Positions 24,250-32,917 of a DNA stretch of 64,000 nucleotides are shown one piece after another; the first letter of the stretch is position 1; each line of letters begins with the position of its first letter. The stretch covers positions 682,001 through 746,000 of the forward strand of contig NZ_CP116338.1 of the NCBI RefSeq assembly GCF_028198145.1. Direction: 5' to 3'. The DNA is from Microbacterium sp. nov. GSS16. GTDB taxonomy: Bacteria; Actinomycetota; Actinomycetes; Actinomycetales; Microbacteriaceae. Below the pieces are notes generated by a model that had not been told where the DNA came from, ran no database searches, and saw only the letters and a program-made list of their open reading frames with translations. The position numbers were made by a program, and so were the translations under genes.

Positions 24250-25221
24250 TCAAGATCGATCCTGCCCGCGCTCCGCTATCCGGGGAAGGCGGACTCCGAT
24301 ATCCCCACCATCCGGATTCCGGATGACCGCGTCGCGGACTCGACGCATCACATCACGCAACCAGAGGTGCTCGGCATCGTGCTCACGGTCGTGATGCCAC
24401 CAGAACGCATCACGCACCGGGTCGAGATCGAGCGGCGGGATGACCACGCGCAGTCGGGGGTACATGCGAGCCGCCATCCGCGCGAACGGCTCAGGCACGA
24501 TCCCGACACGGTCCGTGCCGAGAATCAGCGATGGCACGACGAAGAAGTGCGGCGTGGCCGCGACGACCGCCGGGTCGATCCCTCGAAAGCGCAGCTGCTG
24601 CCTTGCCGGACTCATCCCCTCTCTGGCGGGAAGCGTCTGCACCCACGGACGGGTGAGCAGCTCGTCGCTTGTCGGATGCTCAGAGACCCCGGCGCCGGCG
24701 TCGACGAGGCACGCCCACTGCTCGGGCGCGAAGTCGATGTGCGGCTGCTCCGTCACATACCCGTGCGGCAGGATCGCCCCGTCGATCGTGCGCAGCGTGT
24801 CAGGCATGCCGTCGACCAGTCGCCCGTCCGCCGCAGGCAGCTCGATCCTCACGTTCGGCGCCTCGCGCTCGAGGATGCGCGACAGCTCAGGGGCGATCCG
24901 TGCCGCCATGTAATCCACGGCCGCGATGGAGAACGTTCGGGTGCTCGTCGTCGGATCGAAGCGGGACTGCAGCCGGAACAGATTCTCCGTCTCGGCCAGC
25001 ACTTGCGGCAGCGCCGCAAGCAGCCGCTCGCCGAGCGGCGTCAGCACGTGACTGTTGCCCTGCCTCAGCAGAAGTTCGTCCTCATAGTGCGCCCGCAGCC
25101 GCGACAGGGCCGTCGACATCGCCGGCTGCGACATGTGCATCCGCTCGGCGGCACGCGTGACGGCGCGCTCTTCGAGCAGCGCACGCAGTGGTCGAAGCAG
25201 GTTGTAGTCGATCGCCATCAT
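24250..25221 (-). CDS. LysR-family transcriptional regulator
   Basis: A 323-residue LTTR. The N-terminal winged helix is clear: YNLLRPLRALLEERAVTRAAERMHMSQPAMSTALSRLRAHYEDELLLRQG (residues about 6-55). The effector domain resembles the NodD/NahR group, which responds to phenolic compounds. It lies upstream of, and in the same direction as, the hydroxylase operon, unlike the classic divergent layout. Two adjacent ATG codons (25221 and 25218) could both serve as start. It may add inducer-specific activation on top of the repression inferred for the TetR protein. Confidence 0.92.
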   Translation of the reverse strand: MMAIDYNLLRPLRALLEERAVTRAAERMHMSQPAMSTALSRLRAHYEDELLLRQGNSHVLTPLGERLLAALPQVLAETENLFRLQSRFDPTTSTRTFSIAAVDYMAARIAPELSRILEREAPNVRIELPAADGRLVDGMPDTLRTIDGAILPHGYVTEQPHIDFAPEQWACLVDAGAGVSEHPTSDELLTRPWVQTLPAREGMSPARQQLRFRGIDPAVVAATPHFFVVPSLILGTDRVGIVPEPFARMAARMYPRLRVVIPPLDLDPVRDAFWWHHDREHDAEHLWLRDVMRRVRDAVIRNPDGGDIGVRLPRIAERGQDRS

Positions 25222-25263
25222 GAGCCCTTCGCCCGAGTCCGACCGCTGTCGGCCGGACGGCGA

Positions 25264-26640
25264 CTACGCCTTCCAGACCGTCTTCAGATTACAGAACTCG
25301 CGCTGCCCGACCGCCGCGAGTTCGCGGCCGAACCCCGATCGCTTGATACCGCCGAACGGGAGCTCCTGATACGAGACGGTCATGCCGTTCACGAAGACGG
25401 CGCCGGCGTCGAGGCCGGCGATGAAATACCGCTCTTCGTCGGGGTCGTTCGTCCAGACCGCACTGGAGAGCCCGAAGGTCGTCTGATTCGCGATGCGCAG
25501 CGCATCGGCCGCGTCGCGGGCGCGATAGAGCGAGGCGACCGGCCCGAAAGCCTCTTCTTGCACGAGCCGCGCGTCATCGGGCAGGTCGGCGATCACGGTC
25601 GGCGCGTAGAACCATCCGGGCAGATCGGGCACGGTGCCCCCGGTGAGGATCGTGGCGCCCGCGGCACGAGCATCCTCGACGAGTTCGAGCAGCTCCTGAC
25701 GCCCCGACTCCGTCGCCAGCGGGCCGACCTGGGTCTCGGGCAGCAGCGGATCGCCGACCGCGAGCGCTGCCATCTGCGCCGCGAACTCCGCAGCGAACTC
25801 GTCGTAGACGGCGTCATGCACGATGAACCGCTTGCCTGCGATGCAGGACTGCCCGTTGTTGTTGATCCGCGCGCGCACCGCCGTCGCCGCGGCAGCCTTC
25901 ACATCGGCCGACGGCAGCACGATGAACGGATCGGATCCTCCGAGCTCGAGTACGGCCTTCTTCACATGATCGGCGGCGATCTGAGCGACCGACCGCCCTG
26001 CCGGCTCCGACCCGGTGAGCGTCACGGCCTTGACCCGATCGTCGGCGATCACACCGGCAACGTCGCCTCCGCCGATCAGCAGCGTGCGGAACGACCCCTT
26101 CGGGAATCCGGCACGCTCGAAGAGCGTGTCGAGGAAGAGCGCGGCCTGCGGAACGTTCGATGCGTGCTTGAGCAGCCCGGCGTTGCCCGCCATGAGCGCC
26201 GGGGCCGCGAAGCGGATGACCTGCCACAGCGGGTAGTTCCACGGCATCACAGCGAGAACCACACCCAGTGGCTCGTAGCGCGTCCAGGCCTGCGACGCGC
26301 CGACCGTCGACGGATCCTCGAGAGGGGCATCCGCCAGGAACTCCTCGGAGTGCGAAGCGTAGTAGCGCATCGCCTTGGCGGACTTCTCGACCTCGGCGAC
26401 CGACTGGGCGATCGGCTTGCCCATCTCCACCGTGATCAGCTCGCCGAGGCCGAGGGCCTGATCGTCGAGGATCTCTGCCGCGGCCAGCATCCACTCCGCG
26501 CGCTGGGCGAAGGCCGTCGCGCGGAGGGCGAGCGCGGCGGCATCGGCCTCAGCGATTCGCGACTCGACCTCGGCCGCAGAATGCGACTCGATGATCATCT
26601 CTGTCTTGCCGGTGGTCGGGTTCACTGTGGCGACGGGCAT
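25264..26640 (-). CDS. NAD(P)-dependent aldehyde dehydrogenase (succinate-semialdehyde type)
   Basis: A 458-residue ALDH with the catalytic Cys266 in NNGQSCIAGKRF, the general-base Glu232 in LELGGSDPF, and the Rossmann segments PWNYPLWQVI and VTLTGSEPAGRSVA. Length and the ELPFGGIKRSGFGRELA C-terminus match the GabD/YneI group, which takes succinate semialdehyde and related small aldehydes. Here it may oxidise an aldehyde released by the DapA-family aldolase encoded divergently. Start at the ATG at 26640; an in-frame upstream GTG/ATG would run through the operator. It is divergent from the cyclodeaminase-family gene with box 5 between them. Confidence 0.92.
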   Translation of the reverse strand: MPVATVNPTTGKTEMIIESHSAAEVESRIAEADAAALALRATAFAQRAEWMLAAAEILDDQALGLGELITVEMGKPIAQSVAEVEKSAKAMRYYASHSEEFLADAPLEDPSTVGASQAWTRYEPLGVVLAVMPWNYPLWQVIRFAAPALMAGNAGLLKHASNVPQAALFLDTLFERAGFPKGSFRTLLIGGGDVAGVIADDRVKAVTLTGSEPAGRSVAQIAADHVKKAVLELGGSDPFIVLPSADVKAAAATAVRARINNNGQSCIAGKRFIVHDAVYDEFAAEFAAQMAALAVGDPLLPETQVGPLATESGRQELLELVEDARAAGATILTGGTVPDLPGWFYAPTVIADLPDDARLVQEEAFGPVASLYRARDAADALRIANQTTFGLSSAVWTNDPDEERYFIAGLDAGAVFVNGMTVSYQELPFGGIKRSGFGRELAAVGQREFCNLKTVWKA

Positions 26641-26688
26641 GACCGCTCTCTTCCTCAAGGTGGCTCTTGCAGGAGTATATCCGAAACA

Positions 26689-26703
26689 GATACGGTACGT
26701 ATC
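26689..26703. promoter_or_regulatory. Candidate TetR operator, box 5 (perfect palindrome)
   Basis: GATACGGTACGTATC is a perfect 15-bp palindrome and the best match to the shared consensus. It lies midway in the 107-bp gap between the divergent aldehyde dehydrogenase and cyclodeaminase-family genes, so one site could control both. Confidence 0.7.
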
Positions 26704-26747
26704 GTGTACCACGTTGACCCGCGCCAGATGACCCGAAGGAGCCGCTC

Positions 26748-27758
26748 GTGAGCACCGATTCCACCCCCGGGAAGCTGCCGCTCTTCCTCACCGACGCCGA
26801 CGTGGAGGCCCTCGCCGATCTGCCCTCGGCGATCGATGCGATCCGTGCCGCCTATTCGGCACCCGTCGACGATGCGCGCAATCCCGGTCGGATCTTCGCC
26901 GACAGCGGCCGTGAGTGGATGCGCGTCATGCCGTCCGTGCCGGCGAGCGGGAGACTCTTCGGCGCGAAGTCGATCAACGGCTCCTTCGCCGACGGGCTGC
27001 GCGTCAGCTACCTCATCTCGCTGTTCGACCGCGACACCGCCGACCTCGTCGCCCTGGTCGACGGCAACCGGGTGACCGGACTGAGAACCGCCGCGACGAC
27101 CGCGGTGGGCGCGGCGGCGCTCGTACCGGATCGGCCGCTCACCGTCGGCGTCATCGGATCGGGCTTCGAGGCGCAGTCGCACACTGCCGCCCTGGCGCTG
27201 GTGGCGCGGTTCGCGAGCGTGCGCGTTTTCAGCCCCACCCGCGCGAACCGTGAGGCTTTCGCCGAGCGATTCTCGGCGGAGCTCGGCGTACCGGTGACTG
27301 CGGTGGATTCCGCCGAACAGGCCGCCCGCGATGCTGATCTCGTGCTCTGCGCAGCGCGATCCCGGGATGAATCGCCGACCGTTCAGGCCGACTGGATCGG
27401 GCCGAATACCACCGTCATCTCGATCGGATCGACCACACCGGCGCAGCGCGAGCTGCCGGCCGACCTCATCGCACGCGCGACGCTCGTCGTCGCCGACGGT
27501 GTTGACGAGGTCGTGCACGGCAGCGGTGACATGCGCGCCGCTGCCGCCGCGGGGATCGACGTCGAATCGATCACGGCATCCCTCAACGATGTCCTGCGCG
27601 GCGATCGCGAGGTCGACGTCGAGCGCGGCATCCGCATCTACAAATCGACGGGCTCCGGCCTGCAGGACGTCGTCGTCGCCGAGACGCTCGTCGATCTCGC
27701 ACGGGAACGCGGGGTCGGCACGGAACTGCCCGTCGGAATCGTCACCACACGGAAATGA
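26748..27758 (+). CDS. Ornithine cyclodeaminase / mu-crystallin family protein
   Basis: A 336-residue NAD(P)-binding protein. Family features include LVDGNRVTGLRTAATTAVGAAAL, the nucleotide-binding GVIGSGFEAQSHTAAL, and the closing segment with ITASLNDVLRGDRE and YKSTGSGLQDVVVAETL. Members may deaminate ornithine, reduce ketimines or bind thyroid hormone, so the exact activity is open. In this catabolic setting it may act on an imino or keto acid. Its stop codon overlaps an ATG ten bases before the start of the next gene, giving a tight two-gene operon with the DapA-family aldolase. Confidence 0.87.
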   Translation: MSTDSTPGKLPLFLTDADVEALADLPSAIDAIRAAYSAPVDDARNPGRIFADSGREWMRVMPSVPASGRLFGAKSINGSFADGLRVSYLISLFDRDTADLVALVDGNRVTGLRTAATTAVGAAALVPDRPLTVGVIGSGFEAQSHTAALALVARFASVRVFSPTRANREAFAERFSAELGVPVTAVDSAEQAARDADLVLCAARSRDESPTVQADWIGPNTTVISIGSTTPAQRELPADLIARATLVVADGVDEVVHGSGDMRAAAAAGIDVESITASLNDVLRGDREVDVERGIRIYKSTGSGLQDVVVAETLVDLARERGVGTELPVGIVTTRK

Positions 27759-27766
27759 GGAGCAGC

Positions 27767-28786
27767 ATGGTCGACTACACGAAGGACCAGGCCCGCGCCT
27801 GGGCGCGACAGAACTGGAAGGGCGCCATCGCGGTGACGATGCCGTCATACAGCGCCGATTTCTCGAGGATCAACGAGAACGCGATCAGGCACGACATCCT
27901 GAAGCTGAAGGAGCTCGGGTTCGCCGGAACCCTGCTCGTCACCGAACTGGCGATCACCCCGGAGGAGAACGCTCGAGTCACCGCCGTCGCGCGCGAAGCC
28001 GCGGGCCCCGACTTCCAGCTCTTCTTCCACGCCGCCTTCAACACCCTCGAAGAGAACATCACCGCGCTCAAGCTCGCCGAGAAGGAGGGGGTCGACAGCG
28101 TTCTGATCTCGTACCCGACGGCCTTCTGGGCGACCTCGCACCAGGAGGTCTACGACTACACCAAGGCTCTGGCCGACTCGACCGATCTCGCCGCCATGCT
28201 CTTCGGACTTCCCGCCTGGGGCTTCGAACGGATCGATCCGGCGGGCATGCCGGTGCCGTTCGTGCGCCACGTGCTCGACACGATCCCGAACATCGTCGCC
28301 ATCAAGGCGGAGCAGGGCTACCCCACCATCGGCGGCATCATGGAGATGCAGCACCACTTCGCCGACGAGGTCGTGATCTCGTGCCCGATCGAGAGTGAGA
28401 CCATCCCGCTGATGTCGGTGATCGACTTCCAGTTCTCGGGCACGTCGAACACGAACTGGATGAGCGACTACTTCCCGAAGGCGTTCGGGCTGGCGCAGCA
28501 GGGCCAGTGGGAGGAGGCCATGAAACTCTGGTGGCAGGTCGCCCCCGCCCGCGCCGCGAACACGGCGATCCTCACCGGCTCGGCAGTCGGCACGACGGTG
28601 ATCAATCGCACCGGCTGGAAGTACCAGGAATGGCTCGCGGGATTCAACGGCGGCGCCCTTCGCGCTCCCGCCCCGCGCATCCCCGACCGCCTGATGAAGC
28701 AGGCTCGCGCCGCTCTCGAGGCATCCGGGCTGCCGGTCACCGACCTTCCCGACAGCGAATTCGTGAAGGGCCGCACCCGGGCCTGA
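27767..28786 (+). CDS. DapA-family (dihydrodipicolinate synthase-like) aldolase or hydratase
   Basis: A 339-residue TIM-barrel class I aldolase-type protein. The Schiff-base lysine is Lys180 (NIVAIKAEQGYP) and the catalytic tyrosine about 116 (LISYPTAFW). I choose the ATG at 27767, because AGGAG lies six bases upstream within the preceding stop region; an ATG at 27755 overlaps the stop of the cyclodeaminase-family gene. Besides lysine synthesis, this fold includes aromatic-pathway hydratase-aldolases that split benzylidene-pyruvates to an aldehyde and pyruvate. Its partnership with an aldehyde dehydrogenase under the same operator favours such a catabolic role. Confidence 0.87.
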   Translation: MVDYTKDQARAWARQNWKGAIAVTMPSYSADFSRINENAIRHDILKLKELGFAGTLLVTELAITPEENARVTAVAREAAGPDFQLFFHAAFNTLEENITALKLAEKEGVDSVLISYPTAFWATSHQEVYDYTKALADSTDLAAMLFGLPAWGFERIDPAGMPVPFVRHVLDTIPNIVAIKAEQGYPTIGGIMEMQHHFADEVVISCPIESETIPLMSVIDFQFSGTSNTNWMSDYFPKAFGLAQQGQWEEAMKLWWQVAPARAANTAILTGSAVGTTVINRTGWKYQEWLAGFNGGALRAPAPRIPDRLMKQARAALEASGLPVTDLPDSEFVKGRTRA

Positions 28787-28798
28787 CTCGTCTCGCAG

Positions 28799-28837
28799 CC
28801 AGAGGCGCCGAGCCGCATCGCGGATCGGCGCCTCTGG
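28799..28837. terminator. Hairpin terminator between convergent operons
   Basis: CCAGAGGCGCCGA and its exact complement TCGGCGCCTCTGG pair across a 13-base loop, 12 bp after the DapA-family gene and 35 bp after the thioesterase stop on the other strand. Confidence 0.8.
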
Positions 28838-28872
28838 CGTATCTGCGGTCGGATTCCTCGGCGTCCCGGCGC

Positions 28873-29274
28873 TCAGGCGCGCCGGGTGGCTCGGGCCATG
28901 CCTCGGTAGGTGGCGACGGCCTCGCCGTCAGCCCGCACCGTCACGTCGACGACGGCGCGACGGGCATCCGCCCACGACGTCACGGCGCTCGCCTCGAGCC
29001 GCTGTCCGAGCCTGCTCGGCGCGAGGTAGTGGATCTGCGCGTCGCCGGTGGCGGCGTGCGGGATGAGGGTGTTCGCAGCCATCGCGAATGCCTGGTCGGC
29101 CACCGCGAACACGATCGCACCGTGCGTCACCTCGTTGGCGTTGACGTGCCCGGAGTCGACGATCAGTGAGACCGTCGCGCGTCCCTCGGTGGCCTCGTCG
29201 ATGGCGAACCCGAACCACCGCCAGGACGGCTCGTTCTCGAGCACACCGACGATGAAGGGATCGACGACGCCCAT
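28873..29274 (-). CDS. PaaI-like hotdog-fold acyl-CoA thioesterase
   Basis: A 133-residue hotdog protein. The family core is visible as [28 protein letters not shown], where [10 protein letters not shown] is the hot-dog helix with the catalytic Asp, and [18 protein letters not shown]. Its ATG overlaps the thiolase stop (ATGA), so both are made from one message. Members release CoA from aryl- or hydroxyacyl-CoA and often rescue CoA trapped in dead-end intermediates. It is the last gene of the thiolase operon. Confidence 0.87.
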   Translation of the reverse strand: MGVVDPFIVGVLENEPSWRWFGFAIDEATEGRATVSLIVDSGHVNANEVTHGAIVFAVADQAFAMAANTLIPHAATGDAQIHYLAPSRLGQRLEASAVTSWADARRAVVDVTVRADGEAVATYRGMARATRRA

Positions 29275-30494
29275 CAGCCGAGCCTCTCGACGACGAGCGC
29301 CATGCCCTGGCCGCCGCCGACGCACAGCGTCGCGAGACCCAGGCGCCCGTCCCGCTCCTCGAGGTCGCGCACGAGCGTCCCCGCGAGGCGCACCCCGGTG
29401 GCGCCGAAGGGATGCCCGACGGCGATCGCACCGCCGTTCACGTTCACCCGCTCCTCATCGAGCCCGAGTCGGTGGACCGTGGGCACGACCTGCGCCGCGA
29501 ACGCCTCGTTCAACTCGACGAGGTCGATATCGGCCACCGTGAGACCCAGCCGGTGAAGGAGCTTCGTCGTCGCCTCTACCGGTCCGAGCCCCATGATCTC
29601 GGGGGAGAGCGCGCTGGCCGTCGCGCCGAGGATCCGTGCACGTGGAGTGAGCCCGAGCTCGCGTGCGCGCTCGGCGCTCATCACGACGGCCGCCGATGCC
29701 CCATCGTTCAGCGGGCTGGCATTGCCGGCTGTGACGGTGCCGCCCTCGCGGAACGCAGGCGTGAGCCCGGCCAGCCCCTCGGCCGTGGTGCCGGGTCTCG
29801 GCGCCTCGTCGTCGGTGACGATCACGCCGTCGGCTCGCGTGTGGGGTGTGATCTCACCCTCGAACCAGCCGCGGGCGGCGGCAGCGGCGGTCCGCTGCTG
29901 CGAGCGCAGCGCCCAGGCGTCCTGATGCTCACGTGTCGTGCCGGTGAGCTTCGCGACGAATTCCGCCGTGGCGCCCATCGGGATGTAGACGTCGGGCTCC
30001 TCGCCGGCCAGGCGCGGATCGGTCCACCCCTCCCCGCTGGCGAAGACGCGTCCGGACCGCGCCGAGGCCGCAGCCGCGCTCGGATGCACGTGAGTGGAGA
30101 TGGGTGGCGTGCTCGACGTGGACTCCATGCCGGCCACGAGGAACGCATCGCCGTCGCCGGAGCGGATGGCGCGGGATGCTGCGGCGAGGGCCTGCAGCGA
30201 TGACGCGCAGAAGCGGTTGATCGTGGCGCCGGGCAGGCCGTCGTACCCGGCATACACCGCGACGCGGCGCGCGACATTGTCTCCCTGCGCACCCTCGGGC
30301 ACGGCGGTGCCGAGGTAGAAGTCGTCGAGAGTGTTCGGATCGATCTGCGGCACATCAGCCAGCGCTGCGCGCACGGCGGTCAGCGCGAGGTCCTCCGGTC
30401 GCTCGTCGACCAGAGCGCCTTTCCGCGCACGGCCGAAAGGCGTACGGCGGTAGGAAACGAGGACGGCGTCTCGGGCGTTGATCTGCGATGTCAT
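29274..30494 (-). CDS. Thiolase (acetyl-CoA C-acyltransferase)
   Basis: A 406-residue degradative-type thiolase. The nucleophile is Cys96 in [13 protein letters not shown], the His motif is [16 protein letters not shown], and the second Cys is in [12 protein letters not shown]. It may split acetoacetyl-CoA made by the cluster's acetoacetyl-CoA synthetase, or a beta-ketoacyl-CoA from a side chain. The promoter carries operator box 6, 23 bp upstream of the ATG. This gene marks the right-hand boundary of the regulon. Confidence 0.93.
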   Translation of the reverse strand: MTSQINARDAVLVSYRRTPFGRARKGALVDERPEDLALTAVRAALADVPQIDPNTLDDFYLGTAVPEGAQGDNVARRVAVYAGYDGLPGATINRFCASSLQALAAASRAIRSGDGDAFLVAGMESTSSTPPISTHVHPSAAAASARSGRVFASGEGWTDPRLAGEEPDVYIPMGATAEFVAKLTGTTREHQDAWALRSQQRTAAAAARGWFEGEITPHTRADGVIVTDDEAPRPGTTAEGLAGLTPAFREGGTVTAGNASPLNDGASAAVVMSAERARELGLTPRARILGATASALSPEIMGLGPVEATTKLLHRLGLTVADIDLVELNEAFAAQVVPTVHRLGLDEERVNVNGGAIAVGHPFGATGVRLAGTLVRDLEERDGRLGLATLCVGGGQGMALVVERLG

Positions 30495-30516
30495 GGCGGC
30501 CTCTCTGACGTTAACT

Positions 30517-30531
30517 GATACGAATCGTACC
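30517..30531. promoter_or_regulatory. Candidate TetR operator, box 6 (thiolase operon)
   Basis: GATACGAATCGTACC differs from the palindrome by one base in the right arm. It is placed 23 bp upstream of the thiolase start, where it would block transcription initiation. Confidence 0.6.
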
Positions 30532-30550
30532 GTTTTGTTAGACGATCCGC

Positions 30551-30739
30551 ATGCGCACCCTCGGCGACGACATCACCACCGCCGCCATCAATCTGCACAG
30601 CGGTCCGCGCACCCTCGACGCACTGCACCTCGCCACAGCGCTGCGCCTCGGCACCGCGATCAGCGGCATCCTCACCTACGACGACGAACTCGCCGCCGCC
30701 TCCGTGGCCCGTGGTCTCGCGGTGGTCGCGCCAGGGTGA
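30551..30739 (+). pseudogene. Truncated VapC-type PIN-domain toxin remnant
   Basis: Sixty-two codons match only the C-terminal half of a PIN ribonuclease: GPRTLDALHLATALRLG followed by ISGILTYDDELAAASVARGLAVVAPG, where the D-LH and YD-L acidic positions of VapC toxins are recognisable. About 70 N-terminal residues, including the first catalytic Asp, are missing, and no antitoxin gene is present. It lies directly beside the thiolase promoter, so the catabolic cluster probably joined here and destroyed a resident toxin gene. No product is expected. Confidence 0.7.
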
Positions 30740-30776
30740 CCCCGGCACGCCCCCACGGCATCGTCAGACCGCCGCA

Positions 30777-30782
30777 TAGACT
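30777..30782 (+). promoter_or_regulatory. -10 box, probably leaderless transcript
   Basis: TAGACT ends seven bases before the ATG at 30790, and no ribosome binding site fits between, which suggests leaderless translation. Confidence 0.4.
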
Positions 30783-30789
30783 CCCGCAC

Positions 30790-32455
30790 ATGAACGCCGA
30801 CGTCTCGACTCCGACGCAGGCCGAGGCGCTTGCGGCCCGCATCCTGACGCCCCGCGAGCATCCGCTGCTGCTCGTCTCGAGCACGACCGATGGCGAGTTC
30901 CTGTTCGACATCGACGCATTGCGCGATGAGCTCGACGGTATCGCCGAGGTCGTCACGATCGAGACCGGACCCGCTACCAAGCACCTCGAACTGCTGCTGC
31001 CGCCGAAGGCGCAGGTGTTCAACGGCGCGGCCCGCTCGTACCCGGTCGACTTCCACGCCGACCCCGACTGGCACCGCTCGCACCTGCGGTTTCCGAACCA
31101 CGCCGACACCGGCGATCTCGTCGACGACGCGATGGCGCAGACCGGCCGGCGCACCGTGCAGTCGGCACCGGCGCCCCGCATCCGTCGCGCCGCCGGCATC
31201 GTTCAGGGCTTCTTCGCCCACGACACCTGCGCGATGGTGCGCCTTGACGACGGCACGGTCGTCACCGCCACCTCCGCACTGCTGCCGCCGGACATCCCGC
31301 TGGCGGCGGCGCTCATCCCCGGCGAGCGGGTGAGCGGCATCCTCGAGGGGCGCGAACTGCAGCCCGAGCCCCTCGACGCCGACCTCGCCGCGTTCGTCGA
31401 CGGCGCGCACACGCTCGCCCTGGTCGTGAAGGTCACCGACCTGCGCGCGACCGTGCAACTGCATCCGCGAGTCTCGGTGATCCTTCGCCGCCGCGACGTC
31501 GATCTCGCCGAGGGCCCGGTCAGCGACGTGCTGCAGGTCGGCGACATGATCCGCGTGCGGGTGCATCGCGCCCCCGGTCACGAGGTCGCGCTCAGTCTCG
31601 CGGATGCCGACCCGTCGGCCCCTCGTGCCCTCGCTCGCGCTCGTCGCGGGCGGCGCACCTTGGCTCGGCGAGGGACGGCCGACCGAGCCGAAGCACGAGA
31701 AGACACCGACGGACGCCGCCGAGCAGCCGGCCGCACCCGCAGCATCCACCCCCGTGCCGACCGGAGACCTCGCCACCCGCGCCGATGTCTCCGCGCTCGC
31801 GCACGAGGTCGCCGCGCTGCGCGGTGACCTGCTCGCCGTCACGAACCTGGTCGGCCGCGGCGGCGCGACAGCATCCGACGGCGCCGAGCTGAAGCGCCTG
31901 CGCGCCGAGAACGAGCAGCTGCGCGCCAAGCTCGCCGACGAGCGCGCCGAGCGCGCGAAGGTCGAGGCGAGCCTGTCGGAGGCCTCGCACGATCGCCGCG
32001 AGGCGGGTCGCGCCCTGCGAGATGCCCGTCGCGCCGCGGAGCGCGCGCACGTCGACCCCACGGCCGACGGCATCCGCTTCGAGATCGAACGCACTTGGGG
32101 CAACCGCACGGCCCCCGGCGAGCGCGCCCGCTGGCCGCTGCGGGAATTCACGTTCGGCGCGGCGTTCATCGACTCGCTCGCCGCGCTCGACGAGAACCAG
32201 CTGAGCAAGGCCGTGCGCGCCTGCGTCGACGCCGTCACCGGGCGCGACCGCGAGATCCCCGCACGCGAGCTGCACCGGCTGCGCACCGGCGAGGGTGGCG
32301 ATGACTCGTACGTCGTGCGCGCCGACGGCTCGAAGTGCTGGCGCTCGTCGATCGAGCAGAACACCCCCGGCGCCCGCCGACTGCACTACTGGGAGCTGCC
32401 CGGCGGAGTGATCGAGCTCAGCCGCGTCGTGCACCACGACGACACGAAACCATGA
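30790..32455 (+). pseudogene. Frameshifted gene with S1-like region and coiled coil
   Basis: Two overlapping frames read as one protein if a single base is skipped. The first (from 30790) runs to about 31620 and contains an S1/OB-like region (GIVQGFFAHDTCAMVRLDDGTVV, VGDMIRVRVHRAPGHEVALSLADADPSAP). The second frame continues from there (LVPSLALVAGGAPWLGEG) with a Pro/Ala linker, a charged coiled coil (LKRLRAENEQLRAKLADERAERAKVEASL) and a conserved-looking C-terminal domain ending at 32455. The shift falls at a CCCC run at 31619-31622. This may be an inactivating mutation, a sequence error or programmed +1 frameshifting. The codon bias stays coding-like on both sides, so the event is recent or not real. 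Function is unknown. Confidence 0.65.
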
Positions 32456-32462
32456 GGAGCCC

Positions 32463-32798
32463 ATGACCGATCCGCACACCGTGCTGCTGCACGTCTCCAG
32501 CCGACCCGAAGACGTCGCCCGCTCGATCGGCACCGCGCGCACGCTGCACCGGAGCCGTCCCGATCACCGAATCCGCATCATCGTGAACGGTCCGGCCATC
32601 ACAGGGGTGACCGCGGATGCCACGCCACTCGACCTCTCGCACCTGCCCGCGACCGCGGTGATCGAGGCGTGCGAGGTGGGCATGCGGGCCCACGACATCG
32701 TCGCAGAGCAGCTGCAGCCGGGCGTCACCACGGTTGCGTCGGCCGTGGTCGCGCTGGTCGACGCGCAGTTCGCCGGCGCCGCCTGCGTGCGGATCTGA
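32463..32798 (+). CDS. DsrE-family-like protein
   Basis: A 111-residue protein with an alpha/beta pattern: TVLLHVSSRPEDV, HRIRIIVNGPAITGV and the ending GMRAHDIVAEQLQPGVTTVASAVVALVDAQFAGAACVRI. The middle IVNGPA and the C-terminal LQPGVTTV...AQ..GA..IRI match the DsrE/YchN-like group that includes sulfur-relay and uncharacterised proteins. It lacks an obvious catalytic Cys of the sulfur-transfer type. It starts eight bases after the frameshifted gene. Its last bases lie inside a 28-bp copy of that gene's 3' end, and a truncated paralog lies at 46148-46264. Confidence 0.65.
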   Translation: MTDPHTVLLHVSSRPEDVARSIGTARTLHRSRPDHRIRIIVNGPAITGVTADATPLDLSHLPATAVIEACEVGMRAHDIVAEQLQPGVTTVASAVVALVDAQFAGAACVRI

Positions 32799-32917
32799 GC
32801 TCAGCCGCGTCGAGCACCACGACGGCAATGACGCCCCCCTGCCTCAACCGGGCTACCTGCTGACCACCGGTCGCCGCATTCGACGATCACCGGTCAAGGT
32901 CGACCAGCGGGCGTTCG

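Noticed and set aside
31604..32455. Separate gene starting at the ATG at 31604
   Set aside because: The ATG lies inside the end of the first frame without a ribosome binding site, and the sequence before the overlap continues naturally across a one-base shift, so a frameshifted single gene is more likely.
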